Positions 1 through 11,633 of a stretch of 64,000 bases of DNA are shown one piece after another. The notes below the pieces were generated by a model that was given only the letters and a program-made list of their open reading frames with translations, had not been told where the DNA came from and ran no database searches. Position 1 is the first letter of the stretch. Every line of letters starts with the position of its first letter. The stretch comes from Ziziphus jujuba. Its lineage: Eukaryota > Streptophyta > Magnoliopsida > Rosales > Rhamnaceae. A program made the translations under genes and the position numbers. The stretch lies in NCBI RefSeq assembly GCF_031755915.1, contig NC_083383.1, positions 23,177,001 to 23,241,000 of the forward strand. The letters are read 5' to 3'.

Positions 1-799
1 CCTATTTATCTTTGCTTTTGCAGACTTAGTCGCATAAATTGTATTGCTTAATTTTACAAATACTATTAAAATGTTTTGACCTAAATTATGGACACAGTAA
101 TAACCTTATTATGTATATGTAGTAGTGACCTGTAGTATGACGAGTTGTAGATGTTGATTATTATTATAGACTCGCATATTGTTGTAGCTTTATCTTTATA
201 TATTTAACAGTAATTTTATATTTCCATATATTGTTTGTCTACGATAAGTGAGATTCTATTAGATTTTTTCAATAGATTGGCCAATGGAACTTTACAAGGT
301 GGGACAATCTAAGAGATCCTATGAGGGTTCATAGGATGGGTCCTATCGAAAAGTTGATGATTGAATGTTCTTGGAAAATAAACAAAGTTTCTTTTAAAGG
401 AAACTGAATTGAAAAAGGTTAGAGAAAGATTGGGAAAAAAGGATAGAGATTGACATGGAAGGGATTTCAATTTGTTACAAATATTTGCCTTGCAATTGAA
501 TGAAATTTATAACATTAAAATTGAGCAAATTTCTAAACTCAAACATAAGAAACCAAAAATCAATATGTATTCAAAGAGGGTTATTTATTAGGTATAAAAT
601 CCTCATTATAAATATATTCTTATATTAAGAAAAACAATCATATCAATTTAGAATTATTTATTAAAATAAAGGAAATAATCTACCATAATCACTAGAGAAA
701 TTATAAAGCTATTTATAACAAAAAATGTGATTGATTATACAATTATATTATAGATTTTGTTGAACCTCAAATCAACAAAATCTTCAATGTTGTAAGATC
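1..799. other. Unassigned AT-rich flank
   Basis: No gene, RNA or recognisable transposon domain is seen here. The stretch is AT-rich, with stop codons in all frames. The last five bases (AGATC, 795-799) are the left target-site duplication of the LTR element that begins at 800. Confidence 0.5.
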
Positions 800-1896
800 T
801 GATACGAACCTAAGTCGACACACACCTAAACCGGTATTATATTAGTCCGGATCTCAATTAAGTTTAGATTTTATTGGAAGGACCTCAACTCCTAACTAAC
901 CTGTGATTAGAATCTTGGTACAATGAATATGCCACAATAGATGATTGATATCCTATTGATAAGTCAAAACTAACATACTTACTCTCTAATTGTTTTTTAC
1001 GTGTTCAAAGAGAACAAAGAGAAATTTAATCTCACACTTAAAGGTGTGCTCTTCCTTAAAATCAAGCCCTTAAAAAGGATAAAGTCACAAAACAATAAAC
1101 CCTAAAAATTTAGCTTAAAATCGACCACCAAAGAGAAAAGGAAACATGTTGGCCGAATTTCACCTACTTTCCTAAACTATTTTGGATTAATTTATTTATT
1201 TATTTTGAATTAGGAATTAATTAATTTACAATGAAAATAATAAAATAATAGCTTTCCTAAGTTGATTTTTCCAACAAATAAATAAGTAGAAACCAAATAT
1301 AAGACTAATTTCCTAAAACAAAAAGTCAAAATCAAATTAGAAAATTAGTTGACTAGTTTGACTACTAAGGTATCTTTGACTAATTTTCAGCTTATTTGAG
1401 CTCTAAATTAGCTTCCATATGCCATGTAGGATGCCAAATATGATTAATAATGATTCCCACATGTTTCCCCTTGATTGGAATAAGTTAAAGTCAGCAACTA
1501 AACAGCACATTTGTGGCTAAATTGAGATGTGTCCGTACAAGCTAGTTTTAGATGCTTTTGATTCTCCCTTAACATGATTTCATGGCCTCTTAGTGATATC
1601 CATTGAATCTAAGAAGTGCTGGATCCATTCGTTGCTGTCCGGAGTCCATATTTGCACTAAAACAGCTATCCGGATCCGTAACAGCTTCTACCATTTGGAT
1701 GCTTAAAACAGGTTTGATATCTTCGGGTATTGACAAGTTCTTTTGAAAATTAATTACTTCCTGTATAAAATCAGCTAGGTTGTCCTTAGATCTCTTTGCT
1801 TGAGCTCTAGTGATCGGTCCAATCTTTATTCGTATTCGTATCGAGTCAGCATACCAGCGGGTTGTTGGTTGTGAGGGCATGAGCGGATTCTCATCA
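800..1896 (-). repeat. 3' LTR of element D
   Basis: A 1097-bp LTR. On the plus strand it begins TGATACGAACC and ends GGATTCTCATCA. It aligns along its length with the copy at 5434-6515 and with the LTRs of B and A. Its U3 part (about 1590-1896) is still an open reading frame continuing from the integrase, so the LTR carries coding sequence. Confidence 0.88.
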
Positions 1897-2147
1897 TTCC
1901 CCTCCTTTTGAAAAGAATTTGCCCTCAAATCAAAATTATTACCTGCAGCAAAAGGAGATAAGTTTGCAATGTTAAATGTAGCACTAACATTATACTCACC
2001 TGGTAAATCAAGTTTGTAAGCATTTTCATTAATCTGCTCTAAAACTTGAAAGGGTTCATCTCCACACCACATAAGCTTAGACTTCCTTTGTTCAAGAAAC
2101 TTCTCCTTCCTTAAGTGCAACCAAACAAAATCTCCTGGGTCAAACAC
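1590..2147 (-). pseudogene. Integrase C-terminus plus LTR-encoded tail (D)
   Basis: The frame opens in the usual Ty3/gypsy post-catalytic segment of integrase (FDPGDFVWLHLRKEKF, then residues like GPFQVLEQINENAYKLDLPG). It continues through SATFNIANLSPF, across the purine-rich tract before the LTR, and about 102 codons into the LTR itself, where a GPITRAQAKR motif appears. It stops at 1590. No intact catalytic core precedes it; the upstream pol is the scrambled remnant at 2148-2345. It is a non-functional fragment, but the frame is remarkably open for a dead element. Confidence 0.8.
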
Positions 2148-2345
2148 TATAACAAAAATCCTAGAAATACTAATTTATCTTTATAGAAATCACATTTTTT
2201 AAGATTAACAAGTAATCCTTCCCAAATTTTGAAATTTCCACTGGGTAAAGCTCTCAACAACGCAAATAAAGTTCTATACAATAAAAACACCTTTAAATAA
2301 ACATCTTTATAAATCATAACCAGCATAGGTTTATTATTTACAAAT
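2148..2345 (-). pseudogene. Scrambled pol remnant (D)
   Basis: In the sense direction three short pieces are joined. A linker (about 2345-2283) matches the region after protease in element A (21580-21650). Next comes a piece of integrase (about 2282-2220; YRTLFALLRAL-like, cf. 23747-23810 of A). Next comes a piece of RT (about 2219-2151; [17 protein letters not shown], cf. 22336-22405 of A). In A the RT piece precedes the integrase piece, so the order here is inverted relative to normal. Element B has the same joins at 26575-26815. Confidence 0.75.
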
Positions 2346-2487
2346 GCCTTTCCTCTCTTTTTCTTTCAAGCTCACGGGTTCCATTTGTTTTCTCTCACTC
2401 TTAGCTTTTTCAAGTTTCTTCCCACTCTCGGCTTTATCATTGTTTTTCCCCTTCACCATTGAGTTTAGGATACTTACCTGGTTTTTT

Positions 2488-2937
2488 TTACATGGCCTTG
2501 TTCCTTTGAATAGTTGTTGAAGCTGTAGGTGCCATACTAGCCTTTTCTTTAAGCTTTTCAGCCTCCCTCCTTTGTTGCATTTGAAATTGATCTCTAAATA
2601 CTTCCTTTAGAGTTAATGGCTCCAGCTTAACTTTTTTCCCTTTAAACTTAAATACAATAGAATTCTCTCTCCCATAATGTATGACATCCCTATCAAATTT
2701 CCATGGTCTACCCAACAAAATATGACCCGCATGCATAGGAACAAAATCACATAATACAACATCCACATGTTTATTAATGCTGAATTTTACTTTGGTTTGT
2801 TTATTTACTTTCATCTCACCACTATCATTAAGCCATTGTAATCTATATGGTTCTAGATGTTTAATGCTTGCTAACCCCAATTTATCAACTACCAAATTAC
2901 TAATTACATTTGTACAACTTCCACTATCAACTATCAT
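2488..2937 (-). pseudogene. Retroviral-type aspartic protease region (D)
   Basis: The protein starts IVDSGSCTNVISNLVVDKLGL, in which the D-S-G active-site triad of retropepsins is intact. It continues through a HAGHILLGRPWKFDRD segment, the flap/second-half motif typical of Ty3/gypsy proteases. In an intact element this is part of a gag-pol polyprotein that processes itself in the virus-like particle. Here it is uninterrupted for about 149 codons but is separated from gag by stop codons near 2940-2965 and from pol by the deletion. It is the best preserved protease motif in the window. Confidence 0.75.
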
Positions 2938-2964
2938 ACTACAAATGTTACCTTGAATTTCACA

Positions 2965-4350
2965 TCAAGTGTGCAAGATACTTTCTCTTTGAATTTGGTT
3001 CTCATCTTTATATATGGTTAGAACCCTCCTTGCCACAAAACTCAATTCAGCCCTTGAAGCCTTGAGTGTTTCGGATTCATTATGCCCTTCATCTCCAACT
3101 TCATTTTCAACAAATTCAATTTCAGCATCACTTTCTTCACTTTCGGATTCTAACTCACCATTACCTTTCAGCACTATGATTCTTCTATTCGGGCATTAAT
3201 TGGCAATGTTTCATTATCCCTGGCACTTAAAACACACAATTTCATGTGTTAGAGAAGGTTTGGGATCAAATTTACGTTCACTTTTGTGTGCTTGGACAGA
3301 TTCGGTTTTGGACCCCCTTTTTGGCCGTGTGGTACTTTCTTCTCGAAATTTCGGCTTTTGTTTTGCTTCAAAGGTTGGATTAATTCTCCAAGCACTTGAA
3401 TTTGATCTCCTGCTGTTTGAAACTCCTCTAAACCATGTACTTGTGCCCCTCCACTTGAATTGATTCTCAAGTTTGATAGTCACATGCAACATCTCTTCCA
3501 ATTTAACATATTGTTGCAATTCCAATTGGTTAGCTATCTCATGTTTCAATCCACCTAGAAACTGTGCCATAGTTGCTTCTCTTTCTTAATTCATGCTCAA
3601 TCTCATCATGAGCATCTCCAACTCCTTATAATAATCCTCTACGGACCTACTTCGTTGAGATAATGACTGGAGTCTTTGATGTAGCAACCTATGGTAACAA
3701 GTTGGTACAAATCACCTCCTTATGGCTCCTTTCATTTGTCACCAAGTAGTAATCAATTCATCACCTGCTCTCCTTCAGGTATTTTGCTCATTAGTCCACC
3801 ATTAGAGTGCATCATGTCTAAATTCCATTGCAGTCAGTTTTACCTTCTTAGCTTCCAAATAGTTGTGACAATCGAAGATAATCTCCATACGCTCCTACCA
3901 CTCTAGGTATGCCTCCAGATCACTTTTTCCCATAAAAGGTGGTATGTTGACCTTAATATTCCCAAGATCATCCTCCTCCCTTTCTGGTCTCCCACGGTTT
4001 TTCCTTCCTTGGAGGGCATAGATGTCTTCAAAATCCTCTTCCAAATTATCTCCATAATTTCCTCCTTCAAAATCCTCCTTATGGTGTCTGCAACCTCCTC
4101 AACCTCGACCTTGGCCACCATGGAATTTTCGCCTCAAATTCGGTCCACCTTGTGATGTTTCCAACCTGTCCATCCTTTGATCTAGGTGACAAAAGCGAGC
4201 ATTCATCCGTTGTAATTGCTCCAAGACTACCATCATGTCCGTGTGCTCATCTCCACTCCCTGAAACTAAGGAATCACCTTTGAATCCTATGGATTCCTCT
4301 TCATTAATTCTTAATGGCACATCTCCTCTTCTCACCCTTAAATTTGCCAT
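2965..4350 (-). pseudogene. Gag, decayed (D)
   Basis: The frame starts at ATG 4350 with MANLRVRRGDVPLRINEEES, the conserved N-terminus also found in B (28806) and A (19645). Further along are the gag core (VNIPPFMGKS, then LEWERMEI-like), an EEMLHV-IKLENQFKWRG helix region and a remnant of the CCHC zinc knuckle (EIVCFKCQG then stop, about 3215). An acidic linker (ELESESEESDAEIEF) follows. Several in-frame stops and frame changes break it. Gag forms the particle and binds the RNA; this copy cannot do so. Confidence 0.8.
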
Positions 4351-5433
4351 GTTAGTATGAATAACACAAAAATAAAATAGAACCTAACCAAAATCACTCC
4401 CTTATGTGTTTCACTCAAACAAGGTCTCAACATTTGTGTTTGCACACTAGTTCTGGCTTTTGATCCTCTTTTAAGCTCACACACTCTTGTATTTTTTCAC
4501 TTAAAGAATTAGCTCAAAGTTCTAATTTTAAACACCTTTGTCTCGGCTTATCTAAGTAAAAATAAGGCAATTTAACAAAGGAAATTTTGGAATCAATAAG
4601 AACTGGACCAGATGGTAAGAAATTAAGAATTCAAGAATAAAATTTAGACAAAGAAATTCAATTACGAACAAGAATCAAATTGAACAAAAATACAGAATAG
4701 TTATTGGTTGTTGTTCTCTATAATTCAAGTTTTTGTATCAAATCCTTTAGCTAATTTTAATCCAAAAATTTTGGTACTCACAAATACAAATTTCTAGAAA
4801 CAAATAAAGTTCCAGCAACTTCAAATAATATGAGTAAATAAGCAACAACTCACCAACTCCAACAATTTCCAACAAACAAATCAAACTCCAAATTCAACAA
4901 ACTGCATTTTTTTTTATATATATTTGGCTTTTCTTTTTTTTTCTTTTTTTTAATGACTCAAAGAATGTAAAAAAAACTCTATTAGCAAAGATCAACACCA
5001 AAAATAGCATTTCCAACACCAAAAATCGACCAAACCCATGACCACCAACAACAAAATACAAATTTACAATTTTTTTGTAAATTTATATATGTTGCCGCAA
5101 ACACACTTCTTTTCTTCCTTTTTTTCCCCCTTTTATTTGAATATATGAATGCAAGTATTTAAGATCAAAAAAGGAAATAAAAAATCAACAATAAACTAAA
5201 TTACTAAGAACAAAGATGAAAGACAACCAACAAACTAGGAAACAAAAAATATGGTAAAACAAAGAACCTAATTTCGGCTATGAATAAAATTTTTTTTTTC
5301 AAATATGCAAAATGTGTATGATGATAGAAGCAAACTTAACCTAATACTAAAAAAAAATTGTAAAATAACACAAAAACAAATAAAACAAATAAAATAGATC
5401 AAACCTGAACAAAATCTTGGCTCTAATACTAAA
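4351..5433 (-). other. Untranslated leader and primer-binding site of D
   Basis: About 1.1 kb between the 5' LTR and gag with no coding potential, rich in poly(A)/poly(T) runs. Next to the LTR at 5420-5431 the minus strand reads TAGTATTAGAGC. This differs at two positions from TGGTATCAGAGC, the classic initiator-tRNA-Met primer site; both changes are G-to-A or C-to-T. Confidence 0.7.
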
Positions 5434-6515
5434 TGATACGAGCCTAGATCGATACGTGCCTAAACCCGTATTATATTAGCCTAGATCTCAATTAAGTTTT
5501 TTAAAGGAAGGACCTCAACCCCTAACCAATTTGTAATTAGAAATATCAATATAATGAAGATGCCACAATAGGTGATTGATATCCTATTGATAAGTCAAAA
5601 CTAAAACACTCAGTCTTTAATGGTGCTTTAGGTGTTCAAAGAGAATAAAAAAAAATTCAATCTCCAATTATTTTTCTATAAAATTATTAAAGGTGTGTTC
5701 TTCCTTAAAATCGATCCCTTAAATAGGATAAAGTCATAAAACAATAAACCCTAAAAATTTAGCTTAAAACCGGCCACTAAAGAGCAAAGGAAACATATTG
5801 GCCGAAATTCACCTACTTTCCTAAACTAATTTGGATTAATTAATTCCTTTATTTTGAATCACGAATTAATTAATTTACAATGAAAATAATAAAATAATAA
5901 ATTTCCTAAGTTGATTTTTCCAACAAACAAATAAGTAGAAACCAAATATAAGACTAATTTCCTAAACAAAAAGTTAAATCAAATTAGGAAACAAGTTGAC
6001 TAGTTTGACCACTAAGGTGTCTTTGACCAATTTTCAGCTTGTTTGAGCTCCAAATCAGCTTCCATATGCCATGTAGGATACCAAATATGATTAATAATGA
6101 TTCCCACACATTTCCCCTTGATTGGAATAAGTCAAACTTGCTTGAACAAGAAGAGAAATCAAAGTCAGCGGCTAAACAGCACATTTGTGGCCAAATTGAG
6201 ATGTTATCTGTACAAGCTGGTTTTAGATGCTTTTGATTCTAGCTTAACATGATTCAGTGGCCTCTTGGTGATATCCATTGAATCCAAGCAGTGTTGGATC
6301 CATTCAATGCTTCCACCACTTGGATGATTAAAACAGACTTTGTATCTTCAGGCATTGACAAGCCCTTTTGAGAATTAATTACTCCCTGTATAAAATCAGT
6401 CAGGTTGTCCTTAAATTTCTTTACTTGAGCTCTAGTGATCGGCCCAGTCTTCATCTGTATTGGGTCAGTACCCCAGCGGGTTGTTGGTTGTGCGGGCATG
6501 AGAGGATTCTCATCA
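5434..6515 (-). repeat. 5' LTR of element D
   Basis: A 1082-bp LTR, partner of 800-1896. Its outer end (6254-6499) encodes the same GPITRAQ-containing tail that follows the integrase at the other side. That proves this coding stretch belongs to the LTR and not to a second, tandem element. It is followed directly by AAATC, the right target-site duplication. Confidence 0.87.
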
Positions 6516-6759
6516 AAATCTTATACCTATATTTTCTTTTGAGAAGCCTTTACTAATTAGTAGAACAAATGATCTCTTATATTAATATATCTATATATAT
6601 AAATATTTCATCTTTCAAAAATACTATATTATTTTCCCTCTTGTAATGCTTTTTTTAAAATTAAGAACCAAATTAATTGCTATGTGAAACAAGCACAAAG
6701 CAAGTAGGCCCTTTTTTTCATCGAAAACTTTATAAATAAAGCATAATGTGACAATTTAT

Positions 6760-7312
6760 GAGCTACATAATTTTTAGGTCCATAAATAGGTTAGTAGCTC
6801 ATGATGCACTCAAACTCAGTGCGATTTTAGTTCGCTTGAACTCAACTCGTAAAGAAAATGAGCTAATTTTGAATAGAAATGAAACTCACGAACTGATTTT
6901 AAATAATAAATCAAACGCATGAGTAGCTTGAATTTGTTATTTATATGTATTTATATATTACTATTTCAAGCACATATTGAATATTTATAATTTATAAAAA
7001 ATATTTTTATATTTTAAATTTATAAACTTTCCAAAATAAATTAATTTTGTAATAAAATTAATAGAATAAATGGAATTTTATTAATTATTAATGTTGAAAT
7101 TTTTATTTTAAGAAAACATATATTAAGTTTTTAAGTTCTTATATTGTAAAGAGCTAAGTTGAGCTAATTTAAAATTTTTCATCAATGAATTCAAATAAGC
7201 TTGAGCAAGCTATTTGAAAATTTTGTAAGCTTAAGCTGAGCTTCTAAAATTATAAAAGTATGCTTGAAAATGCTAAACTTAATTCAACTTGGCTCATTTG
7301 CACCCCTAACTA
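6760..7312. mobile_element. Possible hAT-like MITE
   Basis: A very AT-rich stretch with 'gagct'-type words near both ends. Its right edge ends GGCTCATTTGCACCCCTA, which resembles the TAGGGGTGCAAA terminal repeat common in plant hAT-type miniature elements. The left end is too degraded to pair convincingly, and no 8-bp duplication was found. Tentative. Confidence 0.3.
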
Positions 7313-7499
7313 TTTGTTTCTCAATAAACCAAAAAAATAAATAAATAAATAAAACTAAAACCATTAGTACATAATAAAATCTAAATATCATTCACTAGAA
7401 AACAGATAACTTCAAGTAGATATCATTGTCCTAGATTATAGAAACTACCTTCTTAGAATCACTAACTATTTCACTCCATGGAAACCTAATTGTCATCAA

Positions 7500-8860
7500 A
7501 ATCACAAGGCTGCATTAATAGCAAACAATTTAACAATTAAAGGACAATAAATTTGTAAAGGGTTCAACAAAAGCTACCATAAAACTTTGTCCATCGTCAT
7601 GACCAATATCCACTCCTACTATTTTCATTGCCTCAAACACTGCCCCATTAACATTAACTTTATAATCTCCCTTTTTTAAGGTCGCCAACCATGATCTCGA
7701 GCCCTATCAATTACAATTAATTTCCTTAAAATTCAGATGCAAATCAACCATAATGTCAATAAGAAGCTTCTCTGATTTTACATATTCTCCATGCAAAAAA
7801 TCATTTTTTTCAATTCCACACCCTGCAGCTTAAGTAGGCAAATATTTCCTTATGGAAACTTGAAAGTTGGGTAAATAAATTTACAAAAGAATAAAATTCA
7901 TGACTCTTCCAAGCAAGAAAAAAAACATATCTTCAAATTCTCTTAGCATTTGAACAAGATCACAATGCGTGTAGCATTGCTTCATCCCAACGATATTACA
8001 AATCACAAGTTTAACTCTGATTTTCCATTTATTTACATTAATGGCACAATGGATATATGAATTACATGATCTCAAAAGAAAATTTAATTTTATTTGGCAT
8101 TTGTAAACGCCAAATAACCCTCCATTAATTCCTGACTTTTTCCCTAATGCACACCCATGTAGCACCGTAACCTATCCTAAAAGCCAACTGCTAACCAACT
8201 TTATAGTATTAATTTCAAAGGATGTAAAATGCCATAGGAATATGTCTTGATATCCTTTTCCAATGATGAGCATACTTAATATAGTTGTAGCTTCATCTTA
8301 AGAGAAACAACTTTTAATGAGATGAAAATTCCACTGCCCAGATGATAGAATTAAATTTGGAACTCTGGTATTAACACATAGAACCTGTAGTGACGACACC
8401 CTAAGAGAACTTGAACAAGCTAAACATGAATCATTATAAACTCTTATTTTTTGTCTATCTCCACATACTAACATATCTTAAAACAGTAAACCCTAATTGA
8501 CACTAGGTCATAAATGTTAAGAATAGATACCAAAACCTTCCTCCAATAAAGAACAAGATGGGAAATATTTTGATTTTAATACCTGACTAGTTAAATTCTC
8601 TAAACTTTTGATTAATCGCCAATACTGCTTTGCAAGCAACATGTGATTAAATTCTTCTAACGAACAAAATTCCATACCTCCATGTGCCTTGTCCTAACAT
8701 AATTTTTTTCAAGCTTTCCAAAGCAATATCTCTTTTAACACCAAAGGACTCCATTAAAATTTTCCATTATACAATTTGAATCTTTAATCAAACATTGAGG
8801 TAGTTGAAAACAACACATAGAATATGTTGAGATTGATTGAACCATTTCTTTGATTATAAC
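7500..8860 (-). pseudogene. LINE remnant: RT C-terminus to RNase H
   Basis: The minus strand carries decayed plant L1-type ORF2. From 8855 leftwards it reads IIKEMVQSISTYSMCCFQLP, the familiar 'KAVVQAIPTYAMS' segment after the RT palm. A GTWRYGIL...ACKAVLAI segment at about 8500-8700 follows, then around 7560-7720 an RNase H-like piece (DYKVNVNGAVFEA). Stops are frequent. The intervening bases (7730-8490) are probably the same element but could not be read securely. It joins in frame with 11180-11633 once the solo LTR is removed. Confidence 0.7.
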
Positions 8861-11174
8861 TATGACGACCTATCCTAAGAGTACAAATTACAACTTAAAT
8901 TTTACTTAGTATGATCCGGTTTGACTAGTTAGACTGTGAGTTGGCCCTAAATTTGACTTTTTATTAGTCAAGAATTATGGATTGAGTGGTACACCATGGC
9001 ATAGAACTTGTCGATATAAGTTCATAGATTGGTGCCACACATAACTCTAAATTATGTTTAAAAAGTTATCGTTTTAACACCGAATCGGGTCAATACCAGT
9101 TTGACCCCATTTTTTGGCACTAGTAACTTACATGTACCAACCACCACTATTTCCCACCTTTTTGTAGAAAAAAAACCTCAAAATCCCACCTGAAACTTCA
9201 CTGGATGTGCCAAGGTTGGGGCTCTAACACCCATAGCAAAGTCAAAAAGGGGTTGGCAAAATTTTTTCATTCTCTAGCCAACCCAATCTGATCTCTAAGC
9301 TCGAATCCAACCTCTGTTTTCATCATAGTTTGAGAGAGCTATCAACATCAAGTTTAGCCAAAACTTGGAGGAGCTTTTTAGCTACCAATGAGGCTTTTGG
9401 ACCAACCATCATATTCCTCGTCTCATGGGTTTTCTATCAATATAAAGTTTGTAAATTTTGGATATTGTTTGATAATATTTTCATTTTTGGATCAATTAGT
9501 TTAATATATGATAAATTTGGAATGTGTTTGGACATAATTGGACAAATTCAACTAAACTGAAATTTGATTAGTATAATTAGATGTTAATGGGATCCAATAG
9601 AAGGTTTAAGTTCAATTAATTGACCTTCGAGTGAAAATCTCCAATGTTGGGTGTCAAATATTTAGAGCTCACAGTATAATTTGACTGTTTAGTGTCCAAT
9701 TTTAGAAATTTTTAAATTATTAAAGTTATTTTAGGGCATTGGTACACACTCAATGTCTTTGGTTTAATTTTTAGAACTTAAAAAATATTCTATTATTATT
9801 TTAAACATCAAGATTGATATCGGAAGCGATATGGCGGGAGTTGCTTTAAGCATTAGTCTATGAGTGAATTCTAAATTATGTGTTTGATTTCATATAATTT
9901 GTAAATTATCTTATTATTATTATTATTTTTGAAATTATTTAAGTCGTATGCTTTATTACATGCTATGAAATAATTATTTAACTTATCGTATTATGATATA
10001 TTAAAAGGTTTAGTTCAGCATAAATAACTTTCATTACTTGACCATATATGTGTGTGTGTGTGTGTTTATGATGGTATTTTCAAAATATTTTAATATGATG
10101 ATTATGAGTATTAATTGATAAGTTGTATAAATATATTTTACAAAATACATACTAGATTGTGGATTATTGTGTACTATACTGTACTATGGATATGGATTTA
10201 TTGAATTATAATTAGCATGTTTATTGACTATCTGCCGTACTTTATCATGTGACTCTTAGGTTGGATGGGAGGTTGCAATCTGCGATGCCTTTAGGACATG
10301 GATGGTGGCATTGACAGGTTCCCTCTCCCCTGGTAGTTGATGAAATATTAGCATGCTAGTTGTGTTAATGCGACAGGTTATGATAATGGATATGGTATGT
10401 AAGAATACTGTTGGTATGCTACGGGTACAGTAAATTTTTATTTGTTTATATATTTCTTTGATTAATGATATTTATAAAATATGATTCATAAAAATATTAA
10501 TTATGTATGAGGTACTAAATATTAGTGGATTTAAATTTCCTTACTCAATGGTTTACGAAATTGCTATGTTTTGGGAATAATCACGAGTTTCGTAAAAATT
10601 GTTTGTCATAATAGAGAAACTTTCAAAGAGTAATAGTGAGGCATTAAGAAAAAATATTTTTAAGAATATTATTTATTCTCATATTATCTTAATTGTTTAC
10701 TCACTGAGCTCGTTTCAATGTTTTGTATTTTTAAAATATTCCACAAAGACTCGGTTGACAATTGGTGCATATTACGTTTAGGCACCATTTTATTATCACC
10801 TTCATATATTTTGTTGTTATCGTGTCTTCACCTTTGTCACATTTTTGCTATTGATATATTATCGCTTTTTTGCTTTCATATGAGACTAATATTTATTTTA
10901 TTTTATTTTATTTTATTTATTTTTGGACTCGTTATGGTGGATTGACCTAATATATGCTTATTTCTAATTTTCTTTCTTCTAAGTTGGAAACCTTGTTAAG
11001 TATAACTGAGATTTCATAATTTCTATTAAAAACATTTAATTTTCTCCATTATGCTATTAGTTTATATCCAATTTATGAGTATGTCCCACTAAATTCTCAG
11101 TACCAATTCAGTAAAGTTTCTTTGGACAGGACTATCTTTGATACTCGGGAAGTGCTCCGATAGCGGTCCTATCA
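8861..11174 (+). repeat. Solo LTR, ~2.3 kb, gypsy-type
   Basis: A 2314-bp insertion into the LINE, flanked by ATAAC at 8856-8860 and 11175-11179. It starts TATGACGACCTATCC (probably once TGTGACGACC) and ends GGTCCTATCA. No gag or pol lies inside, so it is best read as a solo LTR left by LTR-LTR recombination. Removing it with one ATAAC restores the LINE reading frame across the junction. It shares a 'TTCATAGA-T-G-GC-C' box followed by AAAAAGTTAT with the LTR that starts at 63641, so the two are probably related families. Confidence 0.75.
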
Positions 11175-11179
11175 ATAAC

Positions 11180-11633
11180 ATTTTTTCATGCCTTCAACAA
11201 TAATTTCTCTTTCCATCCTAAAAGCTTTTTCCAAACTCCCTCCTCACAAATTGAAAATGTTTTACTTTATATTTTTTTAATTAATGTAGGCAACATCAAT
11301 TATTTATCATGCCCAACCTCTCTACTAATATTAAAAGCAACTCTAAGCATTTCTTGTATCTCAAATCATGTATTCAAGCTAAAAGAAACCACTATCTTCT
11401 ATATGTAAATCTACTAACGTGAAGCCCCCTCATACTTTTAATGGAAATAGAACATTTTCACATTCTGTATTATTGGCTTTTACAAATAGGATATTATCAT
11501 CTACCAAAAACAAAAAAGATACGATGCCCATGGACTATTACGAGACACTTAAACATCATTTTAATAACCACTAAAATCAGCCTTCTTTAAAAGACATGAT
11601 AAACCTTCTACACATGTAAAAAATGAATGAGGA
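11180..11633 (-). pseudogene. LINE remnant: RT palm with DD box
   Basis: The minus strand encodes SPHSFFTCVEGLSCLLKKA, then FLFLVDDNILF (the F-x-DD catalytic box; plants usually have FADD), then GWKEKLLLKA at about 11190-11220. Several stops are present. The piece is bounded by solo-LTR element 8861-11174 on the left and element C on the right. With C removed it reads straight on from 31700 (GGPLSPHSFFT). The bases GAGGA at 11629-11633 are C's left target-site duplication. Confidence 0.78.

Larger units (their letters stand above)
800..6515 (-). mobile_element. Gypsy-type LTR retrotransposon D, non-autonomous
   Basis: An LTR element on the minus strand. Both LTRs (800-1896 and 5434-6515) run from TGATGNGAATCC to TTCGTATCA in the sense direction. 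The flanks are AGATC (795-799) and AAATC (6516-6520), a target-site duplication with one mismatch. Sense order is 5' LTR, degraded tRNA-Met-type primer site, gag, protease, a short scrambled pol remnant, integrase C-terminus, 3' LTR. The internal part is about 3.5 kb against about 5.8 kb in element A, because nearly all of the RT, RNase H and integrase core is gone. It cannot encode its own enzymes and must have been mobilised in trans. Confidence 0.9.

Noticed and set aside
3014..3463. Plus-strand open frames across element D's gag (3014-3199, 3200-3463)
   Set aside because: Antisense shadows of the gag frame, which has the conserved motifs on the minus strand. The same applies to plus-strand frames over B's gag and minus-strand frames over A's pol.
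6254..6515. Integrase C-terminal tail beyond the 5' LTR of D, suggesting a second tandem element sharing an LTR
   Set aside because: Comparison of A, B and D shows that the LTR itself begins at TGATGNGAATCC and includes this coding tail, and the target-site duplication sits exactly at that boundary. No second element is needed.
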